Assembly (NCBI GenBank): GCA_964593555.1
Contig: CAZQIC010000053.1
Location: forward strand, 1-29,178
Reading direction: 5' to 3'
Length of the DNA stretch: 29,178 bases
Source of the DNA: CAZQIC01 sp964593555
GTDB taxonomy: Bacteria; Bacteroidota; Bacteroidia; JAFLBG01
In this document: positions 1-7,981 of the stretch, piece after piece
Layout of the letters: every line of letters starts with the position of its first letter
Position numbering within the stretch: the stretch's first letter is position 1
The notes under the pieces: generated by a model
The model's database searches: none
The model's input: the letters and a program-made list of their open reading frames with translations, nothing else
Told to the model about the DNA's origin: nothing
Program-made: the position numbers and the translations under genes

Positions 1-133
1 AAATAATATCGTGTTGCATTTTAATTTATATAACATAATCGCTTATTATTCAATAAAGAAAAGCCATTTAAAAAATTCTATTTATTTGTTCAATCAATTT
101 ATTTTTTCTATGGATCTTAATCTATAGAAGCAT

Positions 134-160
134 CCGATATCCGCGCGAACGGGCAAACAA
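134..160. repeat. Left copy of a degenerate direct repeat flanking the lipoprotein gene
   Basis: The segment beginning CCGATATCCGCGCGAACG recurs at 884-910 as CCGATATCCGTGCGAACG. The two copies differ at only a few positions, nearly all transitions. They lie about 750 bases apart, on either side of the small lipoprotein gene. No transposase or integrase is nearby, so the origin of the duplication is unknown. Confidence 0.6.
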
Positions 161-190
161 CAAAATGTAAAAACAACAGAAAATTGTTTT

Positions 191-724
191 TTACTCAAAA
201 ATGATAATAAGATTCAGATTCCTTTCCTTTTTTTTAAAACTTCGTCTTGATTTTTGAATAACAACTTTATTTTTCTTTTGCTTTATATATAAATTTTTTG
301 TTTGAATACTTTTAATTTTTTGTTCTGAAGTAATTTCAATTTGTGAATGACAACAAAATCCATCATCAGTTTTAAGTGCGTCTCCATTTCTCTGTATAAT
401 TATCAAAGAATCTAGTTTGTATTTAAACTCAAATATATTTTTATTGAAAACTGGGGACAGATAGTTCCCTAAAGAATCTATTGTCTTGATTGTAAAATTA
501 ATGCCAGTCTTATTATCCCAAAACAACTTTGATATTTGGTCGCTTTTATAAAAATTCTCCATCTGGTTAATTTCATCCACAGAAGAGCTAATGTTTGCAG
601 AACCATCTTTGTTTATAAATATTTTTTGGCTGGCTGTACAACTTGAGAAATAAAGTACAAGTATCCCATAAAAGAAATATGAAAAAAATTTATTGTTAAT
701 ATATATGTGATAAATCTTTGTCAT
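191..724 (-). CDS. Small putative lipoprotein of unknown family
   Basis: This is a 177-residue protein that I do not recognise. Residues 14-28 are hydrophobic and end in YFSSC with Cys29, which fits a lipoprotein signal peptide with cleavage before Cys29, so it is probably anchored in the envelope. The mature part is polar. Residues 135-170 are rich in Lys and Arg, and no catalytic motif is visible. The gene stands alone: its 3' end meets the AT-rich window edge, and about 226 bases of repeat-containing DNA separate it from the next gene on the same strand. It appears more AT-rich than its neighbours. Placement between two repeat copies suggests it could be an accessory insertion, but this is inference. 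Confidence 0.6.
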   Translation of the reverse strand: MTKIYHIYINNKFFSYFFYGILVLYFSSCTASQKIFINKDGSANISSSVDEINQMENFYKSDQISKLFWDNKTGINFTIKTIDSLGNYLSPVFNKNIFEFKYKLDSLIIIQRNGDALKTDDGFCCHSQIEITSEQKIKSIQTKNLYIKQKKNKVVIQKSRRSFKKKERNLNLIIIFE

Positions 725-829
725 CGCATTAACTTAATCATTATTTCGTCCGGTTAAGAATGGGTCAATTACTGCAGAAGAGGGCATCTATAATATTTTC
801 AACAAATTGTTATATGAAAATACAAATTT

Positions 830-944
830 CGAACTTCATATCAAACGTTTTGACGCTCGGATAGCCTCATTCCTATCTACACACCGATATCCGTGCGAAC
901 GAGTAAACGAACTTCATACCAAAAATTTTGACACATGGATATTC
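830..944. repeat. Two 37-base direct repeats plus the right copy of the flanking repeat
   Basis: Unit 830-866 and unit 908-944 both start CGAACTTCATA and share TTTTGAC and GGATA; by eye 29 of 37 positions match. Between them, 884-910 is the second copy of the repeat at 134-160. The piece GACGCTCGGATA (851-862) is an imperfect inverted match to TATCCGTGCGAAC (888-900). The intergenic stretch 725-950 therefore consists mostly of degenerate direct and inverted repeats. I do not read the open frames crossing it as genes. Confidence 0.55.
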
Positions 945-950
945 ACTCCT

Positions 951-2489
951 TTAGAACTGAAGATAAATAGGCATTACCTGCTCTGCCGATTTTACCTGTA
1001 TCACAACCCAGATAATAAAGATAAGTACCGCTACCCTGCCTGCAAAAGTTATTTTACTAAACAGCCATTCTGTTTTTAATTCGAATTTCTGAGGAATAAA
1101 ATGCAACACATACCCCAATAGTATAACTAATAAAACACTTTTATAAGCTATAACTAATTTCTCCCAGCCAGAGAAATCAAAGTTGTACGCGATTTGTTTA
1201 ATAATTATCAAACTGTCACTCAATGTTGAAGCTTTAAAAAATATCCAGCAGAAGCAAACGAAGTGAAAAGTAAAAAGTACGCCGGCTGTGCGCAGAAGCC
1301 CTGTTTTGAGTTTTGGGTTCCGGGTTTTGTGTTCTAACTCAGAACTCGAAACTCGGAACTCAGAACCCGAGACTCGAAACTTTGAACTAACAAACTTATC
1401 AAGTGAAAGCGCTGCACCATGCAACCCGCCCCAAATAATAAAATTCCAGCTGGCTCCGTGCCACAAGCCGCCAAGCAACATGGTAATCATTAAATTAATA
1501 TACAGCCGGATTTTGCCTTTCTTATTTCCTCCCAATGAAATGTATAAATAATCCTTTAGCCACGACGAAAGTGAAATGTGCCAACGTCGCCAAAACTCTG
1601 TAATGCTTGATGATTGATATGGCGAATCAAAATTAGGAGGAATAGTAAATCCCATCCAGCGTGCCATGCCAATTGCCATATCTGAGTATCCCGAAAAATC
1701 ACAATAGATCACCAAGGCATATCCGTATACCCCCAACAAACATTCAAGACCCGAATGCATTTGTGGATTGTCGAAAATATTTTCGACATAATTGAGATAA
1801 ATATAATCGGATATAACAACCTTCTTAAACAAACCGGCCATAATGAGATACAAACCTTTCCCAATATCTTCATTGGTAATAAAAATGTCTTTTCGTATTT
1901 GTGGGATAAAATCAGACGCGCGCACTATTGGCCCCATTACCAATTTCGGGAAGAACGAGAGGAAAAAACAATAATCTAAAAAACTGGTTACGGGCTTAAA
2001 CTTTCCACGATAAACATCAATGGTATAGCTAAGATTTTCGAAAGTGTAAAATGAAATGCCAATAGGCAAAATTAAATTGAGCGGCTGCAGTTTGCCGGCA
2101 TTGAAGCCATTAACAATTTCAATAAAAAAATTGGTGTATTTAAAATAGACCAATACTCCAAGGTTAATGATAATACTAAAAATGAGCAGGCCTTTTTTAG
2201 AGGAAGTTTTTTTTGCCCGATAAATCCAGTTGGAAAGATTAAAATCAACTACGGCAGCAATTACAATCAGTAAAAAATAAAATCCGCATGCTTTGTAAAA
2301 AAAATAAAGCGAAGCCACCGTAAAAAAAAGTATCCTCGAAACTTTATGCTTATAAAGAAATTGATAGATCAATAAAAAGAAAAGCATAAAGAATAAAAAG
2401 AAACCGCTGTTGAACAACAAAGGGTCGGCCGGATTATAGATCAGCTGTCCAAGTAATTTATCAATATCTATATGCGGAATATTGAACAT
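951..2489 (-). CDS. MBOAT family O-acyltransferase (AlgI/PatA/DltB-like)
   Basis: A polytopic inner-membrane protein of 512 residues. MBOAT proteins of the AlgI type move an acyl group, usually acetyl, across the membrane to an extracytoplasmic partner that acylates a glycan. Diagnostic motifs are YCDFSGYSDMAIG (262-274), EFWRRWHISLS (298-308) with His304, and GGLWHGASWNF (340-350) with His344, the residue that aligns with the invariant MBOAT histidine. The gene follows two SGNH-hydrolase genes on the same strand, 6 bases after the nearer one, matching AlgI-AlgJ/AlgX and PatA-PatB logic. Residues about 368-398 are anomalous: this Ser/Glu/Arg/Lys-rich stretch is encoded by a reiterated palindromic repeat inserted in frame after the catalytic His. 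The natural acceptor cannot be told from sequence. Confidence 0.9.
   Translation of the reverse strand: MFNIPHIDIDKLLGQLIYNPADPLLFNSGFFLFFMLFFLLIYQFLYKHKVSRILFFTVASLYFFYKACGFYFLLIVIAAVVDFNLSNWIYRAKKTSSKKGLLIFSIIINLGVLVYFKYTNFFIEIVNGFNAGKLQPLNLILPIGISFYTFENLSYTIDVYRGKFKPVTSFLDYCFFLSFFPKLVMGPIVRASDFIPQIRKDIFITNEDIGKGLYLIMAGLFKKVVISDYIYLNYVENIFDNPQMHSGLECLLGVYGYALVIYCDFSGYSDMAIGMARWMGFTIPPNFDSPYQSSSITEFWRRWHISLSSWLKDYLYISLGGNKKGKIRLYINLMITMLLGGLWHGASWNFIIWGGLHGAALSLDKFVSSKFRVSGSEFRVSSSELEHKTRNPKLKTGLLRTAGVLFTFHFVCFCWIFFKASTLSDSLIIIKQIAYNFDFSGWEKLVIAYKSVLLVILLGYVLHFIPQKFELKTEWLFSKITFAGRVAVLIFIIWVVIQVKSAEQVMPIYLQF
1301..1390. repeat. Reiterated palindromic repeat inserted within the MBOAT coding sequence
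   Basis: The tract is made of imperfect short units such as AACTCGGAACTCAGAACCC. Its two halves are inverted copies: GTTTTGAGTTTTGGGTTCC near 1303-1321 pairs with GGAACTCAGAACCCGAG and following bases near 1355-1380. By my alignment about 23 of 31 positions pair canonically, and most mismatches are transitions. On the minus strand it stays open and encodes MBOAT residues about 368-398. The repeat type resembles intergenic repeats I associate with Bacteroidota genomes, an association from memory that I have not checked. Confidence 0.75.
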
Positions 2490-2495
2490 TAAAAG

Positions 2496-3764
2496 CTATT
2501 GTGTTTTAAGGTAGTTGTTATAGGACCTTTTTAGTGCTTCATAAAACAATGTCCCCTGAATGATGTATCCCTTTTTACTGAAATGTAATTTATCCTTTGC
2601 TGTTAAGCCGCTTGCAAACCATTTTGCCATTGACTTAAATCCACCCATTACTTCATACAAATCCCAATAAGCGATGTTGCGTTCGTTAGCATATTTTACC
2701 ACCGTCTGCCGCGCCTTTAACATATCCGGGTTGGGCAGCTTACTCCTCCCCTGCTTACGATAAGAATCCGCGGGTGTGGTAAGTAAAAAAACAGTTCCCG
2801 GATTTTTATTTTTTATTGTGGTAATAAAAGTATCTATCTGCGCATAAAAAATTTCAGCATTAAACCCCTTATGAAAACCTTCGTTTGTTCCCATGGAAAT
2901 GATCACCAATTGCGGCTGCATTACTTTCATTTGTTCCTGGAAATATTTTGAATAATTATAATGCCTGTATTCCGCCCCATTCACTCCAATCATATGATAC
3001 AATACCCCACGCTTGCCATTTTCAATTGACAGACCATAAATACGAGCGCATTTACTTAGCGTATCATTCACTTTGCATTTAAGTATAAATTGTTTAACAG
3101 GTTTTTCAAATGTAACTGTAGAGAGAAAAGAGCTGGTATCTTTTGAGTTGATCTCACCTATGCCGCAATTGTATTCATCACAAACAATATAATCGTAACT
3201 GGCTTTTCCTTTTTCGTGAAACAACGTGAGTTTATTAAAACTGTAATCGATCGTATTTTTTTCACTCAGTGAAAAATTGATCACCGCATTTGAATCAAAT
3301 GTTTCAATGGTTATTCCTCCGGCACCTATGGGTAAGGGCCTATCAGGAAAAACATTCCTCTTGGCATCCCATACTACATTCGTTGATGTTTTGTAACTAT
3401 AGGGTTCATTTGTTTTTGCAACGCGGTAAGGAAAAACAAAACCTCTTCCTGCATTTCCAAAATCATGATGAAAATTTTCGCGAACTGTTCCCGAAAAAAA
3501 ATCGGCCTGGATGTGAGAGTCGCCAATATGAACAACATTCACTCTATCTGTCTTCTTCTCTTCGTATTGCCAAAGTGCGGCAAAAAAATCTTTTAATGAC
3601 GCGTCGTTATGGATTCTGTTTGAATCCAGCACAATGTATTTGTAATTCCTACAAATTGAATCAATAGTAAAAACGCTATCGCGGGACTGCGCTATTCCCG
3701 AAAAAAAAGAAACAAAAAAAATGAAACTAACCCAGCTTAACTTTCTTTTTGTTGTATTCGTCAT
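2496..3764 (-). CDS. SGNH/GDSL-type hydrolase, probable O-acetyl transfer partner of the MBOAT protein
   Basis: A 422-residue secreted protein with a basic N-terminus and a hydrophobic segment (residues 10-25) ending near GIAQS, consistent with a signal peptide. The SGNH blocks are all visible: HIGDSHIQ with Ser83 (block I), IGVNGAEY around 259-266 (block II), SMGTNEG with Gly292 and Asn294 (block III), and DKLHF with Asp391 and His394 (block V). SGNH proteins beside MBOAT proteins usually act as periplasmic O-acetyltransferases or esterases on polysaccharides. The start at 3764 overlaps the end of the upstream SGNH gene by 38 bases in another frame, and the stop is 6 bases before the MBOAT start, so translational coupling is likely. 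The paralogous upstream protein shares the C-terminal pattern WDLYEVMGG/WNLYESMGG, pointing to duplication within the operon. Confidence 0.88.
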   Translation of the reverse strand: MTNTTKRKLSWVSFIFFVSFFSGIAQSRDSVFTIDSICRNYKYIVLDSNRIHNDASLKDFFAALWQYEEKKTDRVNVVHIGDSHIQADFFSGTVRENFHHDFGNAGRGFVFPYRVAKTNEPYSYKTSTNVVWDAKRNVFPDRPLPIGAGGITIETFDSNAVINFSLSEKNTIDYSFNKLTLFHEKGKASYDYIVCDEYNCGIGEINSKDTSSFLSTVTFEKPVKQFILKCKVNDTLSKCARIYGLSIENGKRGVLYHMIGVNGAEYRHYNYSKYFQEQMKVMQPQLVIISMGTNEGFHKGFNAEIFYAQIDTFITTIKNKNPGTVFLLTTPADSYRKQGRSKLPNPDMLKARQTVVKYANERNIAYWDLYEVMGGFKSMAKWFASGLTAKDKLHFSKKGYIIQGTLFYEALKRSYNNYLKTQ

Positions 3765-5136
3765 ACTTTTGGGTTAAATGCCTGTACAGCATAGTGGCAA
3801 CCTTATTTGCACCTCGAAAATTAAAATGTGTGTAATCTTTGTTTGCATAAACTGTATCGCCCTGCACCCAGCTCACCATTGAGTTATTCCCACCCATTGA
3901 TTCATATAAATTCCAAAACGCACTGTTTGTTTTTTCGGCCACTTTTTTTTGTGCATCTACCACCAGCGGTACTGCTGGATCTGTTGAGTAAACACCATTC
4001 TGTCGAAGGCCTTTATCACCGGCGCCTACTATCAACACACTTGCGTTGGGGAAACATGATTTAAAATGATCGACCACGGCCTTCATTCCCGTTTCATAAA
4101 AGGTGTAATCTTTTACATTATGGTTGACAACATTTACGCCATACTGCAAAACAACAAGATCATAATCCAGGTAATTATTTAAACCACTCAATACTTTCTG
4201 CGGGATTTTGGTTAGGGGCATCCCCGAATTTCCTCTAAAAGAAAAATTATCTATATAAATACCGCTATCGCTCTCAAAACTAAAGCCATAAATATTTACA
4301 GGCGATTGACACACAAAATTTGCAGCAATGGATTTAATCGGATTAGCGCTATTCAAGACAAGTTCATTCACCGCATTTTTTCCATCTAATTTTTTTTGCT
4401 GCTGATTGTAAGTAATGTAATTATTTCCTTCACTCATACCATAAAACAATTTCACATCAGTAAACTTGTTAAGTCGCTTTTGATTAACAGATGTATACTT
4501 TACCCAGCTGCCACCCGATTCGGAAGCTACATTACTCGTATCTACATCAGCAACATAATAAGACGGCTCAAAAACATAACCGCTTATTCCAAGCGTATGT
4601 TTTTCGGAGACAGGATCAAGTAAATTGTAATTATGCCAGTTCGGAGAAAAAGAATGAATGATCGTTTGTCGGAAACCGGCAACTATTGAAGTTATAGGAA
4701 CAAACCCCACACCTTCCCCTCCAAACTGTTCCTGCAGCAAGCGGCGCAGATCCTGAGTGATCAGATCTCCTTCTATCATGGAATCACCAAAGTAAGCCAC
4801 CCTTATTTTCCTTTTATTCTTTTTGGTTTTCCTAAGTGCTTCAAAAAAACAAGATAACCCTCCAGTGCTGTCTTTTGAAAATTCAATTATAGTGGCCGGA
4901 TCCTGGTTACGTAAAACAATCTGCTGCTGCGTTTTTTTTACAATAGAATCGTTAAGCGCTTTTGTTAACAATGGAACTTGTTTCGCCTTACCTAAACTTA
5001 AGACATCCGAAAAAAGCTGCGTTCTCTTTACATCGTAGTTAAGTATCTTTTTTTCAGTATCCGTAAAAGAGATTACCAAAAAAAACAGCAGCGCTGTGAA
5101 CACCAATAAGAATGATTCAAAAAGTCTGTTTTTCAT
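3727..5136 (-). CDS. SGNH/GDSL-type hydrolase, first gene of the O-acyltransfer operon
   Basis: A 469-residue protein beginning MKNRLFESFLLVFTALL; the ATG at 5134-5136 gives a clean signal anchor at residues 5-23. A longer reading to 5244 adds a non-signal-like leader, so I reject it. SGNH blocks: YFGDSMIEGD with Ser119 (block I), FRGNSG with Gly302 (block II), LQYGVNVVN with Gly333 and Asn335 (block III), and KDYTHFN with Asp434 and His437 (block V). This is a complete candidate catalytic set, with a long, probably beta-rich insertion (about 150-300) that may bind glycan. It heads the minus-strand operon SGNH-SGNH-MBOAT and is divergent from the TSP3/SPOR cluster. The substrate is unknown; O-acetylation or deacetylation of an envelope polysaccharide is the best inference. 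Confidence 0.87.
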   Translation of the reverse strand: MKNRLFESFLLVFTALLFFLVISFTDTEKKILNYDVKRTQLFSDVLSLGKAKQVPLLTKALNDSIVKKTQQQIVLRNQDPATIIEFSKDSTGGLSCFFEALRKTKKNKRKIRVAYFGDSMIEGDLITQDLRRLLQEQFGGEGVGFVPITSIVAGFRQTIIHSFSPNWHNYNLLDPVSEKHTLGISGYVFEPSYYVADVDTSNVASESGGSWVKYTSVNQKRLNKFTDVKLFYGMSEGNNYITYNQQQKKLDGKNAVNELVLNSANPIKSIAANFVCQSPVNIYGFSFESDSGIYIDNFSFRGNSGMPLTKIPQKVLSGLNNYLDYDLVVLQYGVNVVNHNVKDYTFYETGMKAVVDHFKSCFPNASVLIVGAGDKGLRQNGVYSTDPAVPLVVDAQKKVAEKTNSAFWNLYESMGGNNSMVSWVQGDTVYANKDYTHFNFRGANKVATMLYRHLTQKYDEYNKKKVKLG

Positions 5137-5151
5137 TTTTATATACCAATA

Positions 5152-5159
5152 CAAATATA
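5152..5159 (-). promoter_or_regulatory. Candidate -7 element for the SGNH-SGNH-MBOAT operon
   Basis: On the minus strand this reads TATATTTG, matching the Bacteroidota -7 consensus TAnnTTTG. It ends 15 bases before the ATG at 5136. No good -33 TTTG lies at the usual spacing, so the call rests on the -7 match and its position. Confidence 0.4.
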
Positions 5160-5277
5160 AGTGTTGGCCATCAAACATGCCTAAGTTTATCCATTGAATC
5201 TTACACATCGCTGTTATTAACAAATCCTTGTTTGTAATTAACAATCCATTTAGTACGGATAAACAACAAATTTAAAA

Positions 5278-5285
5278 TAGCTTTG
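5278..5285 (+). promoter_or_regulatory. Candidate -7 element for the TSP3/SPOR gene cluster
   Basis: TAGCTTTG matches TAnnTTTG and lies 52 bases upstream of the ATG at 5338, which predicts a leader of roughly 45 bases. A convincing -33 TTTG is not seen at 17-23 bases upstream. Confidence 0.4.
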
Positions 5286-5337
5286 CTCTGCCCTATTTTG
5301 TATTAAATAACGTTTTTGTATTAAGTTGACATCCGGC

Positions 5338-6582
5338 ATGATAAAAAATTTAACTTCTATTCTACTTGTATCTGCACTATTGGGCTCTTTCACAGCAAAG
5401 TCTCAGGACGAAGAAGAGGTTGACACATCGAATATAGAGAGTAAGTTCCCTTCATTTGGCATTGGATCAGGAGTATTGACCTTCAATGGTGATATTGGAA
5501 AAGGTGTTGATGTTAGCAACTATAGCCATATACGGATAGGCTTCCATGTTAATGTCGAAAAAAGGCTCAATGCCTCTTTTGGTGCAAGCATAAATGGTTT
5601 GTTTGGCAAAATTGCATCGAGCGAACGCTCTACAACGACGGAGAGAAATTTAAATTTCGAATCTTCCATTATACAAATTGGATTGAACGGCGTTTATCAC
5701 CTGGACAATAATTATATTCTTAAAAGATCCTCTGTTATCGGGCCTTATGGAGCAGTTGGTATATCAATGCTAAAATTTAATCCCAAAGGAGATCTGATAA
5801 ACGAAAACAATAAAAATTATTATTACTGGACAGATGGCAGCATTCGTGATATGCCTGAATCATCTGCCAATCTTTTTACCTCAACAATTATTAAGCGTGA
5901 TTACGAATATGAAACTCAGCTGGCAGATACTGCTAAGAATTACCCTAAAGCAACGCTCGCCATACCAATAACAATAGGTTCGCGCTTTCAGTTGAATGAT
6001 AACTACGAAGCATCCGTTGCGGCAACCTACCACCTTGCGTTTTCTGACTATATAGATAACTACAAAGACGGTGGCAGCAATGATGGTTATTTTTATTTTT
6101 CATTCTCTGTTACATACAATTTTCCTCTTAAGGTTGTTGATGCACCTATATATCAGAATATAGATTTTCAAAATATAGAAAAGATAGATGCTGATAATGA
6201 TGGTGTTTCGGATGATGTAGATATGTGCCTTAATACTCCTCCCGGTGTGGAGATAAACAAAGAGGGCTGTCCATTGGATGATGATAAAGACGGGGTTCCA
6301 AACTACTTAGATAAAGAACCCAATACAGAAAAGGGCGCGATTGTAGATGCTAACGGAACAAAAATTACTGATGAAGCTTTAGCTAAGAAAACTGAGCAAT
6401 ATGATATTAACGCAATTGGAAGAACGAACCTCGGATTTGAATTCGGGACTTACGACAAGGATAGCGATGGCTATGTTTCTCCGGAAGAAATGAGATCGGC
6501 AGTAGATGATTTTTTTGCAGGAAAATCAGACTATACACTAGAAAAATTTCAGCAGTTAGTGCAATTTTTTGTCAGACAATAA
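5338..6582 (+). CDS. Outer-membrane beta-barrel-like protein with TSP3 repeats and a C-terminal EF-hand
   Basis: The ATG at 5338 gives a 414-residue protein starting MIKNLTSILLVSALLG, with a signal peptide ending near residue 22. The TTG at 5326 in the same frame is less likely. Residues about 37-262 alternate in the manner of an outer-membrane barrel. Residues 284-326 are Asp-rich TSP3-type repeats (DADNDGVSDDVD, then DDDKDGVPNYLD), which bind calcium and commonly link barrel and periplasmic domains. Residues 373-384, DKDSDGYVSPEE, form a canonical EF-hand loop with all usual ligand positions. It is paralogous to the protein at 7982-10087: both share YYYWxDGSIRD and the same barrel-TSP3 order, but this one has no SPOR repeats. 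First gene of the cluster, 24 bases before the next. An outer-membrane structural role is inferred. Confidence 0.82.
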   Translation: MIKNLTSILLVSALLGSFTAKSQDEEEVDTSNIESKFPSFGIGSGVLTFNGDIGKGVDVSNYSHIRIGFHVNVEKRLNASFGASINGLFGKIASSERSTTTERNLNFESSIIQIGLNGVYHLDNNYILKRSSVIGPYGAVGISMLKFNPKGDLINENNKNYYYWTDGSIRDMPESSANLFTSTIIKRDYEYETQLADTAKNYPKATLAIPITIGSRFQLNDNYEASVAATYHLAFSDYIDNYKDGGSNDGYFYFSFSVTYNFPLKVVDAPIYQNIDFQNIEKIDADNDGVSDDVDMCLNTPPGVEINKEGCPLDDDKDGVPNYLDKEPNTEKGAIVDANGTKITDEALAKKTEQYDINAIGRTNLGFEFGTYDKDSDGYVSPEEMRSAVDDFFAGKSDYTLEKFQQLVQFFVRQ

Positions 6583-6606
6583 ATTTAAAACAAACACCTG
6601 CAGGTT

Positions 6607-7923
6607 ATGATAAAATATTTCTTTATCCTTCTTAACGTAGGAGCGCTTTTTGTTTACAATGCTTTTATTGCCGATGACGTAACAGTCACCCCTAAATCAA
6701 CTGATGTTGCAAGCGCAGGTTCTGAATTTGTTGTTGAACTTACTGTAAGCAAAGGAGCTGTTCAGGGTTTTGCCAAACTACAACAAGATCTTCCGAAAGG
6801 GTTTTTAGCCGAAGCAGTAGAAACAGGAGGAGCCTCTTTTACATTCAGCAATCAATCAGTAAAATTTATCTGGACCCAGCTGCCAACAGAAAATGAATTC
6901 AAAATATCTTACAAAATAACAGTAGAAGAAGATGCTACCGGAAATAAAGAATTTGAAGGCAAGTTTTCTTATGTGGTTGACAATGCGAAACTTTCAGTTG
7001 TAATTCCCAAAACGAGTGTGTTAGTTACCGAGAAAGATGAAAATCCCGTAGCAAAAAACGAACCTAAACCAGAACCTACTCCTACTAAAGAGCCGGAACC
7101 AGGAAAAAAACCGGATGAGCCCATACCAGTTGAAACACCTACAGTAGCGTCAACACCTCCACCTACCCAGGAAATTACAACTCAAAGAAAAATGCCTGCG
7201 GAAGCTCAGGAAAATTTTGTGGTGGAAGTGATCATTAATAAAGGCAGCCTTACAGGCTTTGCTAAACTTCAGGAAGCTATTCCAGATGGCTTTACTGCTT
7301 CGGCAATTGAAACAAACAACAGCGCCTTTACTTTTGTTGATCAACAGGCAAAATTTGTATGGACAAACTTACCTGCACAGGCTGAGTTAAAAGTTTCTTA
7401 TAAAATAGCTGTTGCAAAAAGCCTGATTGCCCAGAAAAAAATTGAAGGTGTTTTTTCTTATTTGGAAAATGATGAAACAAAAAAAGCATTAGTTGCAGAA
7501 AGTTCGATTTTTGTGAACAATCCTTCTAGCGGATCGGAACCTCCGGTTGTTACGAAAGATCCACCAGTTGTTGTAAAGGATCCCCCGGTTGTTAAGCAAG
7601 AGGAGCCTCCTGTTACTTCAGTTCCTTCACCCAATACAGGGGTTGATTTTAAAGTTCAAATTTGTGCCCTACGCAAATCAAATGTTGAAACATCCTATTT
7701 TTCATCTGCTTATAACATCACAGAAAATATTAATATGGAAAACCATGAAGGCTGGGTAAAATATACAATTGGTAGCTTTAGCGAGTATAAAGAAGCAAGA
7801 GATCGTAGAGAATCCGTTAAAAATAAAGGAGTTCCGGGACCATTTGTCACCTCGTACAATACCGGTAAACGAATAACCGTGCAGGAAGGACTAATGATCA
7901 CCAGCCAAAAATGGCTCAGATAG
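6607..7923 (+). CDS. Exported protein with two repeated beta-rich domains and a C-terminal SPOR-like domain
   Basis: A 438-residue protein with an N-terminal hydrophobic segment (4-20) likely to direct export. Residues about 40-107 and 204-270 are an internal duplication: each carries FVVE, KG, GFAKLQ, a Phe-Thr-Phe pair, a Trp-Thr and SYKI in the same order. Pro/Glu/Lys-rich linkers at 145-190 and 308-342, the latter with repeated KDPPVV, separate the domains. Residues 347-427 (DFKVQICAL, then YTIGSFSEYKEA and TGKRITVQE) match the layout of SPOR domains, which in known cases bind peptidoglycan glycan strands lacking stem peptides. It lies between two beta-barrel/TSP3 paralogues, so it probably works with them in the periplasm. 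The duplicated domain is of a type I do not recognise. Confidence 0.78.
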   Translation: MIKYFFILLNVGALFVYNAFIADDVTVTPKSTDVASAGSEFVVELTVSKGAVQGFAKLQQDLPKGFLAEAVETGGASFTFSNQSVKFIWTQLPTENEFKISYKITVEEDATGNKEFEGKFSYVVDNAKLSVVIPKTSVLVTEKDENPVAKNEPKPEPTPTKEPEPGKKPDEPIPVETPTVASTPPPTQEITTQRKMPAEAQENFVVEVIINKGSLTGFAKLQEAIPDGFTASAIETNNSAFTFVDQQAKFVWTNLPAQAELKVSYKIAVAKSLIAQKKIEGVFSYLENDETKKALVAESSIFVNNPSSGSEPPVVTKDPPVVVKDPPVVKQEEPPVTSVPSPNTGVDFKVQICALRKSNVETSYFSSAYNITENINMENHEGWVKYTIGSFSEYKEARDRRESVKNKGVPGPFVTSYNTGKRITVQEGLMITSQKWLR

Positions 7924-7969
7924 CCCTAAAAAAAACTTCAGAATTATTAAAATAAACCGTTTTTTTAGT

Positions 7970-7977
7970 TAAATTTG
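7970..7977 (+). promoter_or_regulatory. Candidate -7 element almost abutting the start codon
   Basis: TAAATTTG is a full match to TAnnTTTG and ends 4 bases before the ATG at 7982. If used, transcription would begin at or very near the ATG, giving a leaderless or nearly leaderless mRNA. No -33 match is visible, and the gene could also be read through from upstream. Confidence 0.35.
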
Positions 7978-7981
7978 ACGT

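Noticed and set aside
169..191. Hairpin AAAAACAA/TTGTTTTT at the end of the lipoprotein gene
   Set aside because: An 8-bp stem that is almost all A-T and overlaps the stop codon is too weak to call a terminator in such AT-rich DNA.
830..944. CRISPR array
   Set aside because: There are only two degenerate repeat units with one spacer-like gap, no further units and no cas genes.
807..1079. Plus-strand open frame across the repeats and the end of the MBOAT gene
   Set aside because: It covers repeat DNA and the antisense of the MBOAT 3' end, and its protein has no signal, domain or sensible composition.
1288..1551. Plus-strand open frame over the palindromic repeat in the MBOAT gene
   Set aside because: It is the antisense reading of the inserted repeat and conserved MBOAT sequence; the minus-strand frame carries the MBOAT motifs.
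5137..5244. Longer N-terminus for the first SGNH gene
   Set aside because: The added 36 residues are not conserved-looking and hide the signal anchor; a -7 element also lies inside that stretch.
7540..7620. Short DNA tandem repeat encoding KDPPVV units
   Set aside because: It is a normal proline-rich linker within the SPOR protein; the units are diverged at DNA level, so it is not reported as a separate repeat element.
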